Assembly (NCBI GenBank): GCA_050179115.1
Contig: JBFXFL010000005.1
Coordinates: 28,396 to 92,395, forward strand
From: JAGPUQ01 sp050179115
GTDB taxonomy: Bacteria; Pseudomonadota; Gammaproteobacteria; Pseudomonadales; Porticoccaceae
DNA: 64,000 nt
Reading direction: 5' to 3'
Under the pieces are notes generated by a model. It made no database searches, was not told the origin of the DNA, and saw only the letters and a program-made list of their open reading frames with translations. The first letter of the stretch is position 1. Each line of letters begins with the position of its first letter. This document shows positions 52,103 through 60,894 of this stretch, piece by piece. Both the position numbers and the translations under genes were made by a program.

Positions 52103-53452
52103 ATGCGACTTTCCGGACGTACAACGACAATTACGACAGCGCTCGCCCTTCTTCTTGCGGGCGGCCTCGCGCATGGCGCGGATGATTTGCAGACGCTGGA
52201 ACAACGGCTGCGCACTGTGGAGCGACAATTGGAAATTCAACAGGAAGCGGCCGTCGAAGCCGCCAAAAAGACACCGGTGGTCAGCGCCGGTGGCAAGGGT
52301 TTCGCGGTGAAGTCGTCCGACGGTGACTATGAACTCAAGCTCCGTGGTCTGGTGCAGTTTGACGGCCGCTTCTTTCCCGATGATAAGGGCGCGAACAACG
52401 ACGACTTCCGGTTCCGGCGGGTGCGCCCGACGCTGGAAGGTTCGCTGGGCCGGCTGATCGGCTTCCGCGTCACGCCGGAATTCGCCGGTGATTCCGGGAC
52501 CCTGGTGGATGCCTACGCGGATTTCCGCTTCGATCCGGCGGCGACCGTCCGGGTCGGCAAGGTCAAAGGTCCAGTCGGCCTCGAACGTCTGCAAGGCGGA
52601 GGCGTCACCACCTTCATCGAGCGGGGATTCCCTACCGAGCTGGTGCCAAACCGGGATCTGGGTGTGCAGCTGCAGGGCACGTTGCTTGACGATACTCTGA
52701 CCTACGCCCTGGGTTGGTTCAACGGTGCCGCGGATGGACGCGATGCGCCCAGCAGCGACGCGGATAACAAAAAGGAGTTTGCGGGCCGAGTCTTTCTTGA
52801 GCCCTTCCGCAACCAACCCGGATTCTTTCAGGGTCTGGGCTTGGGGATCGCGGGCAGCGAGGGCAGCAAGGAGGGGAGTGGCGTCACCGACACCGGCACC
52901 TCCACCAAGCCCCAGTACCGGACCCCGGGACAGAACCGCTTTTTCAAATACGACGACAGCGTACTGGCTGCGGGCGATCAAAGCCGCTGGTCGCCGCAAC
53001 TCTATTTCTACCGCAACAGCTTCGGACTGCTCGCGGAATATGTGGAATCCACGCAGCAGCTCGCCGAGGGTCCGGTAGAGGACGACATCAGCAACACGGC
53101 CTGGCAGGTGGCGACGAGCTATGTTCTGACCGGTGAGAGCGCCTCCTACCGAGGCGTCGCGGGGCCCGCAAATGCGTTTGTTCCGGGCAGTTCCGGCTGG
53201 GGCGCGTTCGAAGTGGCAGCCCGTTATGGTGTGCTCGACGTCGACAATGCCGCCTTCGACCGGGGCTTCGCCAGCATCAACAGCCAGGCCAGCGAAGCGC
53301 GGGCCTGGACGCTGGGGGTGAACTGGTACCTGACCGCCAATGCCAAGCTGGCGCTGAACTACAGCCAGACGGCCTTTGACGGCGGGGCCGCCGGCGGCAG
53401 TGATCGCAATGACGAAAAAGCCCTGTTCACGCGCGCCCAGATTTCATTCTGA
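52103..53452 (+). CDS. OprO/OprP-family anion porin
   Basis: A 449-residue outer-membrane porin. The signal peptide (TALALLLAGGLAHGA) is followed by a short coiled coil (LQTLEQRLRTVERQLEIQQE) and then the OprO/OprP barrel: KLRGLVQFDGRFFPDD, DDFRFRRVRPTLEGSLG, GFRVTPEFAGDSGTLVDAYA, and the C-terminal phenylalanine (AQISF). This family includes phosphate-selective channels. Placed inside a sulfate transport operon, sulfate or another oxyanion is the inferred substrate. AGGA lies eight bases before the ATG at 52103. Confidence 0.88.
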   Translation: MRLSGRTTTITTALALLLAGGLAHGADDLQTLEQRLRTVERQLEIQQEAAVEAAKKTPVVSAGGKGFAVKSSDGDYELKLRGLVQFDGRFFPDDKGANNDDFRFRRVRPTLEGSLGRLIGFRVTPEFAGDSGTLVDAYADFRFDPAATVRVGKVKGPVGLERLQGGGVTTFIERGFPTELVPNRDLGVQLQGTLLDDTLTYALGWFNGAADGRDAPSSDADNKKEFAGRVFLEPFRNQPGFFQGLGLGIAGSEGSKEGSGVTDTGTSTKPQYRTPGQNRFFKYDDSVLAAGDQSRWSPQLYFYRNSFGLLAEYVESTQQLAEGPVEDDISNTAWQVATSYVLTGESASYRGVAGPANAFVPGSSGWGAFEVAARYGVLDVDNAAFDRGFASINSQASEARAWTLGVNWYLTANAKLALNYSQTAFDGGAAGGSDRNDEKALFTRAQISF

Positions 53453-53481
53453 CCTTTCATTTTTTGCTGGAGTTTGTTCCG

Positions 53482-54480
53482 ATGTTCAAGAAAATTCTGT
53501 TATTGGCCAGTCTGGCACTGCCGCTTGCCGCGCCGGCGGCGACCGTGGAGTTGCTCAATGTCTCCTACGACCCGACCCGCGAGCTGTACCAGGACTTCAA
53601 CAAGGCGTTTGCCGAATTCTGGAAAGAAAAAACCGGGGACGAGGTGCGCATCAAGCAATCCCACGGCGGTGGCGGCAAACAGGCGCGGGCGGTGATCGAT
53701 GGCCTGGAAGCCGATGTGGTGACTTTGGCGCTGGCCTACGACATCGACGAGATTGCGGCGCTCACCAAAAAATTGCCGAAGGACTGGCAGTCGCGATTCC
53801 CCCATGCGAGCTCACCCTACACCTCGACCATCGTATTCCTGGTGCGCAAAGGCAATCCCCAAGGCATCAAGGACTGGAATGACCTGGTGCGTGAAGGCGT
53901 CAGCGTGATCACGCCGAACCCCAAGAGCTCGGGTGGTGCGCGTTGGAACTACCTGGCGGCCTGGGCCTATGCGAAGAAAAGCCTGGGCAGCGATGAGGCA
54001 GCGCGGGAATTCGTCACTCGCCTCTACAGGAATGTGCCCGTGCTCGATAGCGGCGCCCGCGGCTCGACCACCACCTTCGCCCAGCGCGGTATCGGCGATG
54101 TGTTCATCTCCTGGGAGAACGAAGCGTTTCTCGTCCAGAACGAGTTGGGTCGCGACAAATTCGAGATCGTGGTGCCCTCATTGTCGATTCTGGCTGAACC
54201 GCCGGTGACTCTGGTGGATGGCAACGCCGCCAAACATGGCACCACCGAGGTGGCCAAGGCCTATCTCGAATACCTGTACTCGCCGGTTGGCCAAAAACTG
54301 GCCGCGAAGCATTACTACCGTCCGGTGTCGCCGGAGCACGCCGACCCTGCCGATATCGCGCGCTTTCCAAAGCTGGAATTGGTGACCATTGCTGAATTTG
54401 GCGGCTGGCAGCAGGCACAGAAGACGCACTTTGCCGAGGGTGGGGTATTCGACCAGATCTTCGCGGCGGCCAACAAATAG
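53482..54480 (+). CDS. sbp: Periplasmic sulfate-binding protein
   Basis: Sbp captures sulfate in the periplasm for the CysTWA transporter. The 332-residue protein has a signal peptide (KKILLLASLALPLAAPA) and the family motifs LLNVSYDPTRELYQDFNKAF, QSHGGGGKQARAVIDGLEAD, NPKSSGGARWNYLAAWAYA and VLDSGARGSTTTFAQRGIGD. The ATG at 53482 has GGAG nine bases upstream; an ATG-less extension to 53464 is unlikely. It lies 30 bases after the porin. A strong hairpin separates it from cysT. Confidence 0.95.
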   Translation: MFKKILLLASLALPLAAPAATVELLNVSYDPTRELYQDFNKAFAEFWKEKTGDEVRIKQSHGGGGKQARAVIDGLEADVVTLALAYDIDEIAALTKKLPKDWQSRFPHASSPYTSTIVFLVRKGNPQGIKDWNDLVREGVSVITPNPKSSGGARWNYLAAWAYAKKSLGSDEAAREFVTRLYRNVPVLDSGARGSTTTFAQRGIGDVFISWENEAFLVQNELGRDKFEIVVPSLSILAEPPVTLVDGNAAKHGTTEVAKAYLEYLYSPVGQKLAAKHYYRPVSPEHADPADIARFPKLELVTIAEFGGWQQAQKTHFAEGGVFDQIFAAANK

Positions 54481-54497
54481 GGTTCCACAGCAACCGT

Positions 54498-54521
54498 GCC
54501 CCGCCGGTGTGCCGGCGGGGC
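54498..54521 (+). terminator. Strong intra-operonic hairpin between sbp and cysT
   Basis: GCCCCGCCGG-TGTG-CCGGCGGGGC is a perfect ten-pair stem with a four-base loop, 17 bases after the sbp stop. No T-tract follows. In ABC operons such a stem usually protects the binding-protein mRNA or partly attenuates the membrane genes, giving more Sbp than permease. Confidence 0.7.
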
Positions 54522-54567
54522 CATCTCGTAACCAGAATGTCGTAACCAGAATGGAGTTCAGCGATCC

Positions 54568-55479
54568 ATGAGCCCGGACCAAGCGCTACCCGATACCGGA
54601 CGCGGCCGCCGCCAGCGCTCGGCCATCCCGGGCTTCAATCTCAGCCTGGGCTTTACCCTTGCCTATCTCAGCCTGATCGTGTTGATACCCCTGGCGGGAG
54701 TGTTCGCCAAGGCTGCCGGCCTGGGTTGGGCCGAGCTCTGGCAGGTGTTGAGCGCACCCCGGGTGCTGAGCGCACTGAAACTGTCGTTTGGCACCGCGCT
54801 GCTGGCCGCCTTCGTCAATGCCGTATTCGGCACGCTGGTCGCCTGGGTATTCGTGCGTTACGAGTTTCCCGGCAAGCGCCTGTTCGATGCCACCATCGAT
54901 CTGCCCTTTGCCCTGCCGACGGCAGTGGCCGGCATCGCGCTCACGGCGCTGTATTCCGGCAACGGCTGGGTTGGCCAGTGGCTGGAACCGGCCGGCATCA
55001 AGGTGGCCTACACACCCATCGGCATCGTGGTCGCGCTCACGTTTATCGGCCTGCCCTTTGTGGTGCGCACGCTTGAACCGGTGTTGCGCGACGCGGAAAA
55101 GGAACTGGAAGAAGCCGCCGCATCGCTGGGCGCCACGCGCTGGCAAACGGTGACGCGGGTGATTCTGCCCGCCGTACTGCCGGCGCTGGTGACGGGGTTT
55201 GCGCTGGCCTTTGCCCGCGGCGTGGGTGAGTACGGCTCGGTGATCTTTATCGCCGGCAATTTGCCCTATGTCTCCGAGATCGCACCGCTGCTGATCATCA
55301 TCAAGCTGGAGGAATTCCAGTACGGCGGCGCGGCGGCGGTGGCCGTCGCCATGCTGGTTATCTCGTTCGCATTGCTGCTGCTGATCAACGCCCTGCAGGC
55401 CTGGTCGAACCGTCACAAGCAGCGCAGCCGCGCGGCGCCGGCGCTGCCGCATCCGGTACTGCAGGGGGTGGCATCGTGA
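54568..55479 (+). CDS. cysT: Sulfate ABC transporter permease CysT (CysU)
   Basis: One of two inner-membrane permeases of the sulfate/thiosulfate transporter. The 303-residue protein has six or so helices and the CysT N-terminus IPGFNLSLGFTLAYLSLIVL. The EAA loop that contacts the ATPase is in EKELEEAAASLGATRWQTVT. DLPFALPTAVAGIALTALY and ARGVGEYGSVIFIAGNLPYV are characteristic. It overlaps cysW by four bases (GTGA). The ATG at 54568 is preceded by GGAG further upstream. Confidence 0.95.
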   Translation: MSPDQALPDTGRGRRQRSAIPGFNLSLGFTLAYLSLIVLIPLAGVFAKAAGLGWAELWQVLSAPRVLSALKLSFGTALLAAFVNAVFGTLVAWVFVRYEFPGKRLFDATIDLPFALPTAVAGIALTALYSGNGWVGQWLEPAGIKVAYTPIGIVVALTFIGLPFVVRTLEPVLRDAEKELEEAAASLGATRWQTVTRVILPAVLPALVTGFALAFARGVGEYGSVIFIAGNLPYVSEIAPLLIIIKLEEFQYGGAAAVAVAMLVISFALLLLINALQAWSNRHKQRSRAAPALPHPVLQGVAS

Positions 55480-56381
55480 CCACGGGAACCGATCACTCGC
55501 TGCTCGATCCGCCGCAACTGCCCTTCGAGCCGCTGCTGCAGCGCAATGTGGTGATCACCGAGCAGCCCTGGGTGCGCTGGCTGCTGATCGCTGCGGCGCT
55601 GCTCTTTTTGTTGTCGTTCCTGTTGCTGCCGCTGATTGCGGTTTTCACCGAGGCGCTGCGCAACGGTGTCGGGGTTTACTGGCAGGCACTGCAGGATCCG
55701 GACGCCCTCGCCGCCATCCGCCTCACGCTGCTGGTGGCGGTGATCGCAGTGCCGCTGAATCTGGTGTTCGGAGTTTCCGCGGCCTGGGCCATCGCCAAGT
55801 TCGAGTTCCGCGGCAAAACCGTGTTGACGACCCTGATCGATCTGCCGTTTTCGGTTTCGCCGGTGGTGTCGGGACTCATTTATGTGCTGATGTTCGGCGC
55901 GCAGGGCTGGCTCGGTCCCTGGCTGGCGGAGCACGATGTCCAGATCATTTTCGCGGTACCCGGCATCGTGTTGGCGACCGTCTTCGTGACCTTTCCGTTC
56001 ATTGCCCGCGAACTCATCCCGCTGATGCAGGAACAGGGCACCGACGACGAGCTGGCGGCGCTGTCCCTGGGCGCCAATGGCTGGCAGGCGTTCTGGCGCG
56101 TGACTCTGCCCAATATCAAATGGGGGCTGCTCTACGGCGTGCTGCTGTGCAATGCCCGCGCCATGGGCGAGTTCGGCGCGGTATCCGTGGTGTCCGGGCA
56201 CATTCGCGGCGAGACCAATACCATGCCGCTGCACGTCGAGATTCTCTATAACGAATACAACTTCGCGGCCGCCTTTGCCGTGGCGTCGCTGCTGGCGGCG
56301 CTGGCCCTGGTCACCCTGACCCTTAAATCGCTGCTCGAAGCGCGCCATGGCGCCGAGCTATCCACCTCGCACCGCCACTGA
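55476..56381 (+). CDS. cysW: Sulfate ABC transporter permease CysW
   Basis: The second permease subunit. The 301-residue protein shows FVTFPFIARELIPLMQEQGT followed by DDELAALSLGANGWQAFWRV, the EAA loop of CysW, and ARAMGEFGAVSVVSGHIRGE with TNTMPLHVEILYNEYNFAAA, the specific CysW signature. The GTG at 55476 overlaps the cysT stop, so synthesis is coupled. It pairs with CysT in the membrane and with CysA on the cytoplasmic face. Confidence 0.95.
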   Translation: MTTGTDHSLLDPPQLPFEPLLQRNVVITEQPWVRWLLIAAALLFLLSFLLLPLIAVFTEALRNGVGVYWQALQDPDALAAIRLTLLVAVIAVPLNLVFGVSAAWAIAKFEFRGKTVLTTLIDLPFSVSPVVSGLIYVLMFGAQGWLGPWLAEHDVQIIFAVPGIVLATVFVTFPFIARELIPLMQEQGTDDELAALSLGANGWQAFWRVTLPNIKWGLLYGVLLCNARAMGEFGAVSVVSGHIRGETNTMPLHVEILYNEYNFAAAFAVASLLAALALVTLTLKSLLEARHGAELSTSHRH

Positions 56382-56390
56382 GGTCGCGCA

Positions 56391-57515
56391 ATGGACATCG
56401 AAGTTCGCAACATACACAAGAGTTTTTCCGGATTTCCGGCGCTGGTCGACCTCAGCCTTCCGGTGCGTTCGGGAGAATTGATCGCACTGCTTGGACCTTC
56501 CGGTTCCGGCAAAACCACGTTGCTGCGCGTCATCGCCGGTCTCGAATTTCCCGATCACGGCCTGATTCTGTTCGGCGGCGAGGACATGTCGCGGCGCGCG
56601 GTTCGGGAGCGGCAGATCGGTTTCGTGTTCCAGCACTATGCGCTGTTCAAGCACATGACCGTGCTCGACAACATCGCCTTCGGACTGAAGGTGCAACGCA
56701 GGTCGAAGCGCCCGCCTGCCGCAGCGATTCGTACCAAGGCACTGGAACTGCTGGAGCTGGTCCAACTCGGCGGTCTGGAACAGCGCTATCCGCATCAGTT
56801 GTCCGGTGGCCAGAAACAGCGCGTGGCACTGGCGCGCGCGCTTGCCATCGATCCGCGCGTGCTGTTGCTCGACGAACCCTTCGGCGCCCTGGACGCCAAG
56901 GTGCGCAAGGATCTGCGGCGTTGGCTACGGGAATTGCACCGGCAGACCGGTTACACCACGGTGTTCGTCACTCACGATCAGGAAGAAGCGCTGGAACTGG
57001 CCGACCGGGTGGTGATCATGAACCGCGGCCGCATCGAGCAGGTCGGCACCGTGGACGACGTGTACGAAAATCCGCGCACGCCCTTCGTGTTTGATTTTCT
57101 CGGTGACAAGAACGTGCTGGACGCCGATGTTCGCGGCCGGGAAATCTATTTGCCCGGGGCGACGCACCCGGTGGTGACCGACAGCATTCATCCCGCCGGT
57201 CCAGTCGATCTGTATGTGCGTCCCGGTGATCTCCGGCTCGCGGAAGCCGGTGCGCCGGGCATCGCCGCGCGGGTGGTCAGCGTGCAGCGCACCGGACCCA
57301 TAGTGCGCGCCAGCGCCGTGGTGGTGGCCAACAACGCCGAGCTCAGTATTGAACTGCCGCACCTGCATTACGATGCGAGTCACTTTGTCGCAGGCGCGGT
57401 GGTCCGCCTGCGCATGATGCAGTTCAGTGTTTACCCGGCGACGAGAACTTCCCAAACCGGCCAAACCCAAACGCCGACGTCTGAGCGCGAACCGGGTCTG
57501 CGCGGTCGCGGCTAG
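56391..57515 (+). CDS. cysA: Sulfate ABC transporter ATP-binding protein CysA
   Basis: CysA hydrolyses ATP to drive sulfate import. The 374-residue protein starts MDIEVRNIHKSFSGFPALVD and has Walker A GPSGSGKTT, the Q-loop region FVFQHYALFKHMTVLDNIAF, the signature LSGGQKQRVALARAL, Walker B VLLLDEPFGALD and the H-loop VFVTHDQEEALELAD. The C-terminal regulatory domain begins near FDFLGDKNVLDADV. Nine bases separate it from cysW. Its TAG lies in the palindrome CTAG at 57512-57515, which also supplies the stop of the convergent chrA. Confidence 0.95.
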   Translation: MDIEVRNIHKSFSGFPALVDLSLPVRSGELIALLGPSGSGKTTLLRVIAGLEFPDHGLILFGGEDMSRRAVRERQIGFVFQHYALFKHMTVLDNIAFGLKVQRRSKRPPAAAIRTKALELLELVQLGGLEQRYPHQLSGGQKQRVALARALAIDPRVLLLDEPFGALDAKVRKDLRRWLRELHRQTGYTTVFVTHDQEEALELADRVVIMNRGRIEQVGTVDDVYENPRTPFVFDFLGDKNVLDADVRGREIYLPGATHPVVTDSIHPAGPVDLYVRPGDLRLAEAGAPGIAARVVSVQRTGPIVRASAVVVANNAELSIELPHLHYDASHFVAGAVVRLRMMQFSVYPATRTSQTGQTQTPTSEREPGLRGRG

Positions 57516-58813
57516 CCGACCCAGGCCAGGGCCACACCCGCCGCCGCGCACAGTCCCAGCACGGGCAGGACCGCCAGCCGCAGGGCGAATGTCAGCACCA
57601 GGGCCAGCACCGAGAGCGCGAGTATGTGGGGACGCAGGCTGGACAGCTCCGGCACCAGCAGCGCGAGGCCGAAGTCGTCAATCCTGACGTTGTGCGCAAA
57701 CAACAGATTTACCGCAAACCACAGCGCCAGATTGGCGATCACCCCCAATACCGCGGCGGTGATGGCGGTCAGCGCCCCCGCCAGCCGCGGCCGGTGCAGC
57801 AGGCGCTCCACATGGGGCGCGCCCGCGAAAATCCACAAAAAGCTTGGCAGGAACAGTACCCAGGTGGTCAGCAGCGCGCCGGCGACACCGGCCAGCAGTG
57901 TGTGTTCGCCGCCGTGCGCAGCGCGCTGCGCCGCGAGAAAGCCGACGAACTGGGTCACCAGAATCAGCGGCCCGGGCGTGGTCTCGGCCAGGCCGAGGCC
58001 ATCGAGCATTTCCCCGGGCGCGAGCCAGCCGTAGGTTTCCACTGCCTGTTGCGCGATATACGACAGTACCGAATAGGCGCCACCGAAGGTGACCATGGCC
58101 ACGGTCGAGAAAAAAACCGCGATCCGACTCAATACATGGTCGCCGCCCAGAGCGACCTGGAGTCCCCCGACCGTGCCCAGCCACAGCAACAGGCACACCA
58201 GCGCGGCGACCCAGGTGCCGGGACGCCGCACGGTATCCGGCACCGGCGCGTCGGCGGGCACCGCGGCCCGGGTGCTGATGAAGCCGATCACGCCGGCGCC
58301 AATCACGATCCACGGAAAGGGCACCGCGAACGCGTACAGCGCGACGAACCCGCCCAGCGCGAGCAGCAGGTCGCGCCAGCCCTTCAGGGCGCGGCGACCC
58401 AGGCGCAGCAGCGCCTGCACCACGATGGCGAGAACGGCGGCCTTCACCCCGAGCAGCAGGCCATCCACCAGCGGCAGCCCACCCAGCAGCACATAGGCGA
58501 ACGACAGCCCCAGCATGACCGCGGCGCCCGGCAGGATGAACAACACGCCCGCCACCACGCCGCCGCGCACCCCGTGCAGCAGCCAGCCGATGTAGGTCGC
58601 GAGTTGTTGCGCTTCCGGGCCGGGCAGCAGCATGCAGTAATTGAGCGCCTGCAAAAAACGGCGCTCATCGATCCAGCCTTTTTCCTCCACCAGGATGCGA
58701 TGCATCAGCGCAATCTGGCCCGCCGGGCCGCCGAACGAAAGCCAGCCGATGCGCCACCAGACGCTGGCGGCGTCGCGGAAGGACGGGTTGCGCTGCGGCA
58801 TGTCCCGGATCAC
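57512..58813 (-). CDS. chrA: Chromate transporter ChrA (long-chain CHR family)
   Basis: ChrA exports chromate, a toxic structural analogue of sulfate that enters by sulfate transporters. The 433-residue length and two homologous halves fit the two-domain CHR family: WWRIGWLSFGGPAGQIALMH and LNYCMLLPGPEAQQLATYIG in the first half, AMVTFGGAYSVLSYIAQQAV and LAETTPGPLILVTQFVGFLA in the second. The GTG at 58813 directly follows the stop of a 19-codon ORF (TGA|GTG); an ATG at 58801 is the alternative. Convergent overlap with cysA and the shared ion chemistry suggest a functional link to sulfate uptake. Confidence 0.9.
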   Translation of the reverse strand: MIRDMPQRNPSFRDAASVWWRIGWLSFGGPAGQIALMHRILVEEKGWIDERRFLQALNYCMLLPGPEAQQLATYIGWLLHGVRGGVVAGVLFILPGAAVMLGLSFAYVLLGGLPLVDGLLLGVKAAVLAIVVQALLRLGRRALKGWRDLLLALGGFVALYAFAVPFPWIVIGAGVIGFISTRAAVPADAPVPDTVRRPGTWVAALVCLLLWLGTVGGLQVALGGDHVLSRIAVFFSTVAMVTFGGAYSVLSYIAQQAVETYGWLAPGEMLDGLGLAETTPGPLILVTQFVGFLAAQRAAHGGEHTLLAGVAGALLTTWVLFLPSFLWIFAGAPHVERLLHRPRLAGALTAITAAVLGVIANLALWFAVNLLFAHNVRIDDFGLALLVPELSSLRPHILALSVLALVLTFALRLAVLPVLGLCAAAGVALAWVG

Positions 58814-58873
58814 TCAGCGGGCCTGTTCGAGCTTCTGGTCGATGGCCTCGCGGGCCTTGACTGCGGGCGTCAT
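58814..58873 (-). CDS. Possible 19-residue leader ORF coupled to chrA
   Basis: The minus strand at 58873 has AAAGGAAA, then CGGC, then ATG. The short frame reads MTPAVKAREAIDQKLEQAR and stops at TGA, whose next base begins the chrA GTG. The ribosome-binding site is far better than anything directly before chrA, so ribosomes may reach chrA by re-initiation. It may also be only the relic end of a lost gene. The rest of the 58874-59107 gap shows nothing recognisable. Confidence 0.4.
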   Translation of the reverse strand: MTPAVKAREAIDQKLEQAR

Positions 58874-59107
58874 GCCGTTTCCTTTTGCGTCAGCCGCGCG
58901 GGGTGCACCGGCATTCGTAAGTGCCGTGGCGCCTGCATTCGGCACCCTGTGGACGCCGGTTGAGTCGGGTCACGGCATTATGCCGTGTGTCGATGGAGCG
59001 GAACATGCGCGCGAGCGCTTCCGGATCGGTGCTTCACGGGTGCTCGCGCCTTGCGCGTTTCCGACGGAAGACGAGGCCTGGTCGCGCGGGGAGCGCCCGC
59101 AGGTGGA

Positions 59108-60661
59108 CTACACAATCCGCGACCCGGTCTTGCCCCAGTAGCGGTCCTTGAGCAGCCGTTTGTAGAGCTTGCCGGTGGGCAGGCGCGGCAATTCGTCGAG
59201 AAAATCCACGCTTTTGGGGCACTTGTAGTGAGCGACGTGCTGGCGTGCGTAGGCGATGATGTCGTCCGCCAGCTCCGCACTCGGGGTGCTGCCCGCAGCC
59301 AGTTGCACCACGGCTTTCACGGCTTCGCCCATCTCGGCGTCGGGTACGCCCACTACCGCGACATCGGCGATCTTCGGGTGGAGTACCAGCGCGTCCTCGA
59401 TTTCCTGCGGATAGATGTTCACGCCGCCGGAAATGATCATGAAGGTGGCACGGTCGGTGAGGTACAGATAACCCTCGGCGTCCACGTGGCCGACATCGCC
59501 CAGCGCGCTCCAGTTGGTGTGCTCGGGATGCTGGGCGGAGCGTGTCTTGGCGGCGTCGTGATAGTACTCGAACGACATTCTGGGCAGTTCGAAATAGACA
59601 ATGCCGTCTTGTCCCGGGGGCAGTTCGCGACCGTCCTCGGCGCAGATGTGCAGTTTGCCAAGAATGGGCTTGCCCACGGTGCCGGGATGGGCGAGCCATT
59701 CCTCCGGAGTGCAATGGGTGAGCCCGTTGAGCTCGGTGCCCCCGTAGTATTCGTAGAGGATCGGTCCCCACCAGTCGAACATCTGGCGTTTGATGCCTTC
59801 GGGGCAGGGGGCCGCCGCATGCACCGCGACCTGATGCGACGACAGATCCAGTCCGGCGCGGTCCTGCTCCGGCATTTTCAGCATGCGGGTGAACATGGTG
59901 GGTACCCACTGGCTGTGGGTGACGCGATGGCGCGCGATGGCTTCGAGCGCGGCGCGCTCATCGAAGCGCGGCATCATCACCACGGTGCCGCCGTGGGACT
60001 GGATGCCGGTGCAGAACGACAGCGGCGCCGAGTGGTAGAGCGGCGCGGGCGAGAGGTAGACCGAATCCTGGGTGACTTTCCACAGGGCTTTTTGCAGCTT
60101 GGCCACCGGGCCCAGATCGTCCGCGATGTTGGCACCCGACAGCGGCCGCAGAATGCCCTTGGGGCGGCCGGTGGTGCCGGAACTGTAGAGCATGAACTGC
60201 CCGGCCGGCTGTTCGGCGAGAGGCTGCGCCGGATGGCGCGCGATGGCGTCTTCGTAGGATTCGTAGCCGGGCGCGCCGCCGTCGGTCATCAGCCGGGTAT
60301 GACAGCGCGGCGCAAGTCCGGGCAGCGCGGCAGCGGGTTTGGCCAGATAGTGGGAGGCGACGAGCACACGGGCGTCGCAGTTGTCGAGGATGTAGCCCGC
60401 CTCCTCGCCGGTGAGGTAGCGGTTGATGGTGGTCAGGTAAAGTCCCGAGCGCAGCGCGGCCCAGATCACTTCGAAATAGCGCAGATTGTTTTCCATGAAG
60501 ATCGCGACGTGATCGCCGGGGCGCAGGCCCTGGCTCCAGAACAGTTGCGCGAGCTGGTTGGAACGGTCGTCGAGCATGCGGTAGCTGAGGGTCTCGCCGC
60601 TGACGGCATGGATGGCCGCAGCCTTGTCGGGTGTGCGTTGCGCCCAGATGCCTGGATACAT
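59108..60661 (-). CDS. Acyl-CoA synthetase (AMP-forming ligase family)
   Basis: A 517-residue ligase that activates a carboxylic acid with ATP and CoA. The P-loop is FMLYSSGTTGRPKGILRPLS, followed by EYYGGTELNGLTHCTPEEWL, the GDVGHVDAEGYLYLTDRAT motif and the C-terminal lysine in RLPTGKLYKRLLKDR. This is the fatty-acyl/aromatic-acid CoA ligase subgroup, and the acid used is open. Upstream, on the minus strand, TTGACA (60725-60730) lies beside AACCA...TGGT half sites that may hold an operator. It is in line with the CoA-transferase gene, 230 bases downstream of that gene's stop. Confidence 0.87.
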   Translation of the reverse strand: MYPGIWAQRTPDKAAAIHAVSGETLSYRMLDDRSNQLAQLFWSQGLRPGDHVAIFMENNLRYFEVIWAALRSGLYLTTINRYLTGEEAGYILDNCDARVLVASHYLAKPAAALPGLAPRCHTRLMTDGGAPGYESYEDAIARHPAQPLAEQPAGQFMLYSSGTTGRPKGILRPLSGANIADDLGPVAKLQKALWKVTQDSVYLSPAPLYHSAPLSFCTGIQSHGGTVVMMPRFDERAALEAIARHRVTHSQWVPTMFTRMLKMPEQDRAGLDLSSHQVAVHAAAPCPEGIKRQMFDWWGPILYEYYGGTELNGLTHCTPEEWLAHPGTVGKPILGKLHICAEDGRELPPGQDGIVYFELPRMSFEYYHDAAKTRSAQHPEHTNWSALGDVGHVDAEGYLYLTDRATFMIISGGVNIYPQEIEDALVLHPKIADVAVVGVPDAEMGEAVKAVVQLAAGSTPSAELADDIIAYARQHVAHYKCPKSVDFLDELPRLPTGKLYKRLLKDRYWGKTGSRIV

Positions 60662-60894
60662 GGTGTTTCCTCGTGTCGAGTGAGGTGATCATTCATTGCT
60701 GTTCGAAAAATTAGCCAAGACTCCTGTCAATAACCAAACAATGGTCGTTCCCGCTCGGTGCCTGCTCCCGCACAAGCGGTGCGGGGACTCAGCATCCTAG
60801 GGTGGGTTTGCAGCATTTCCGCCGTCCGTGGGGTTTTCGTAGAGCCGCCTCCGCCGGCATGAAGGTTGTTCAGAGTTTCTGCCGCAACGGCCCG

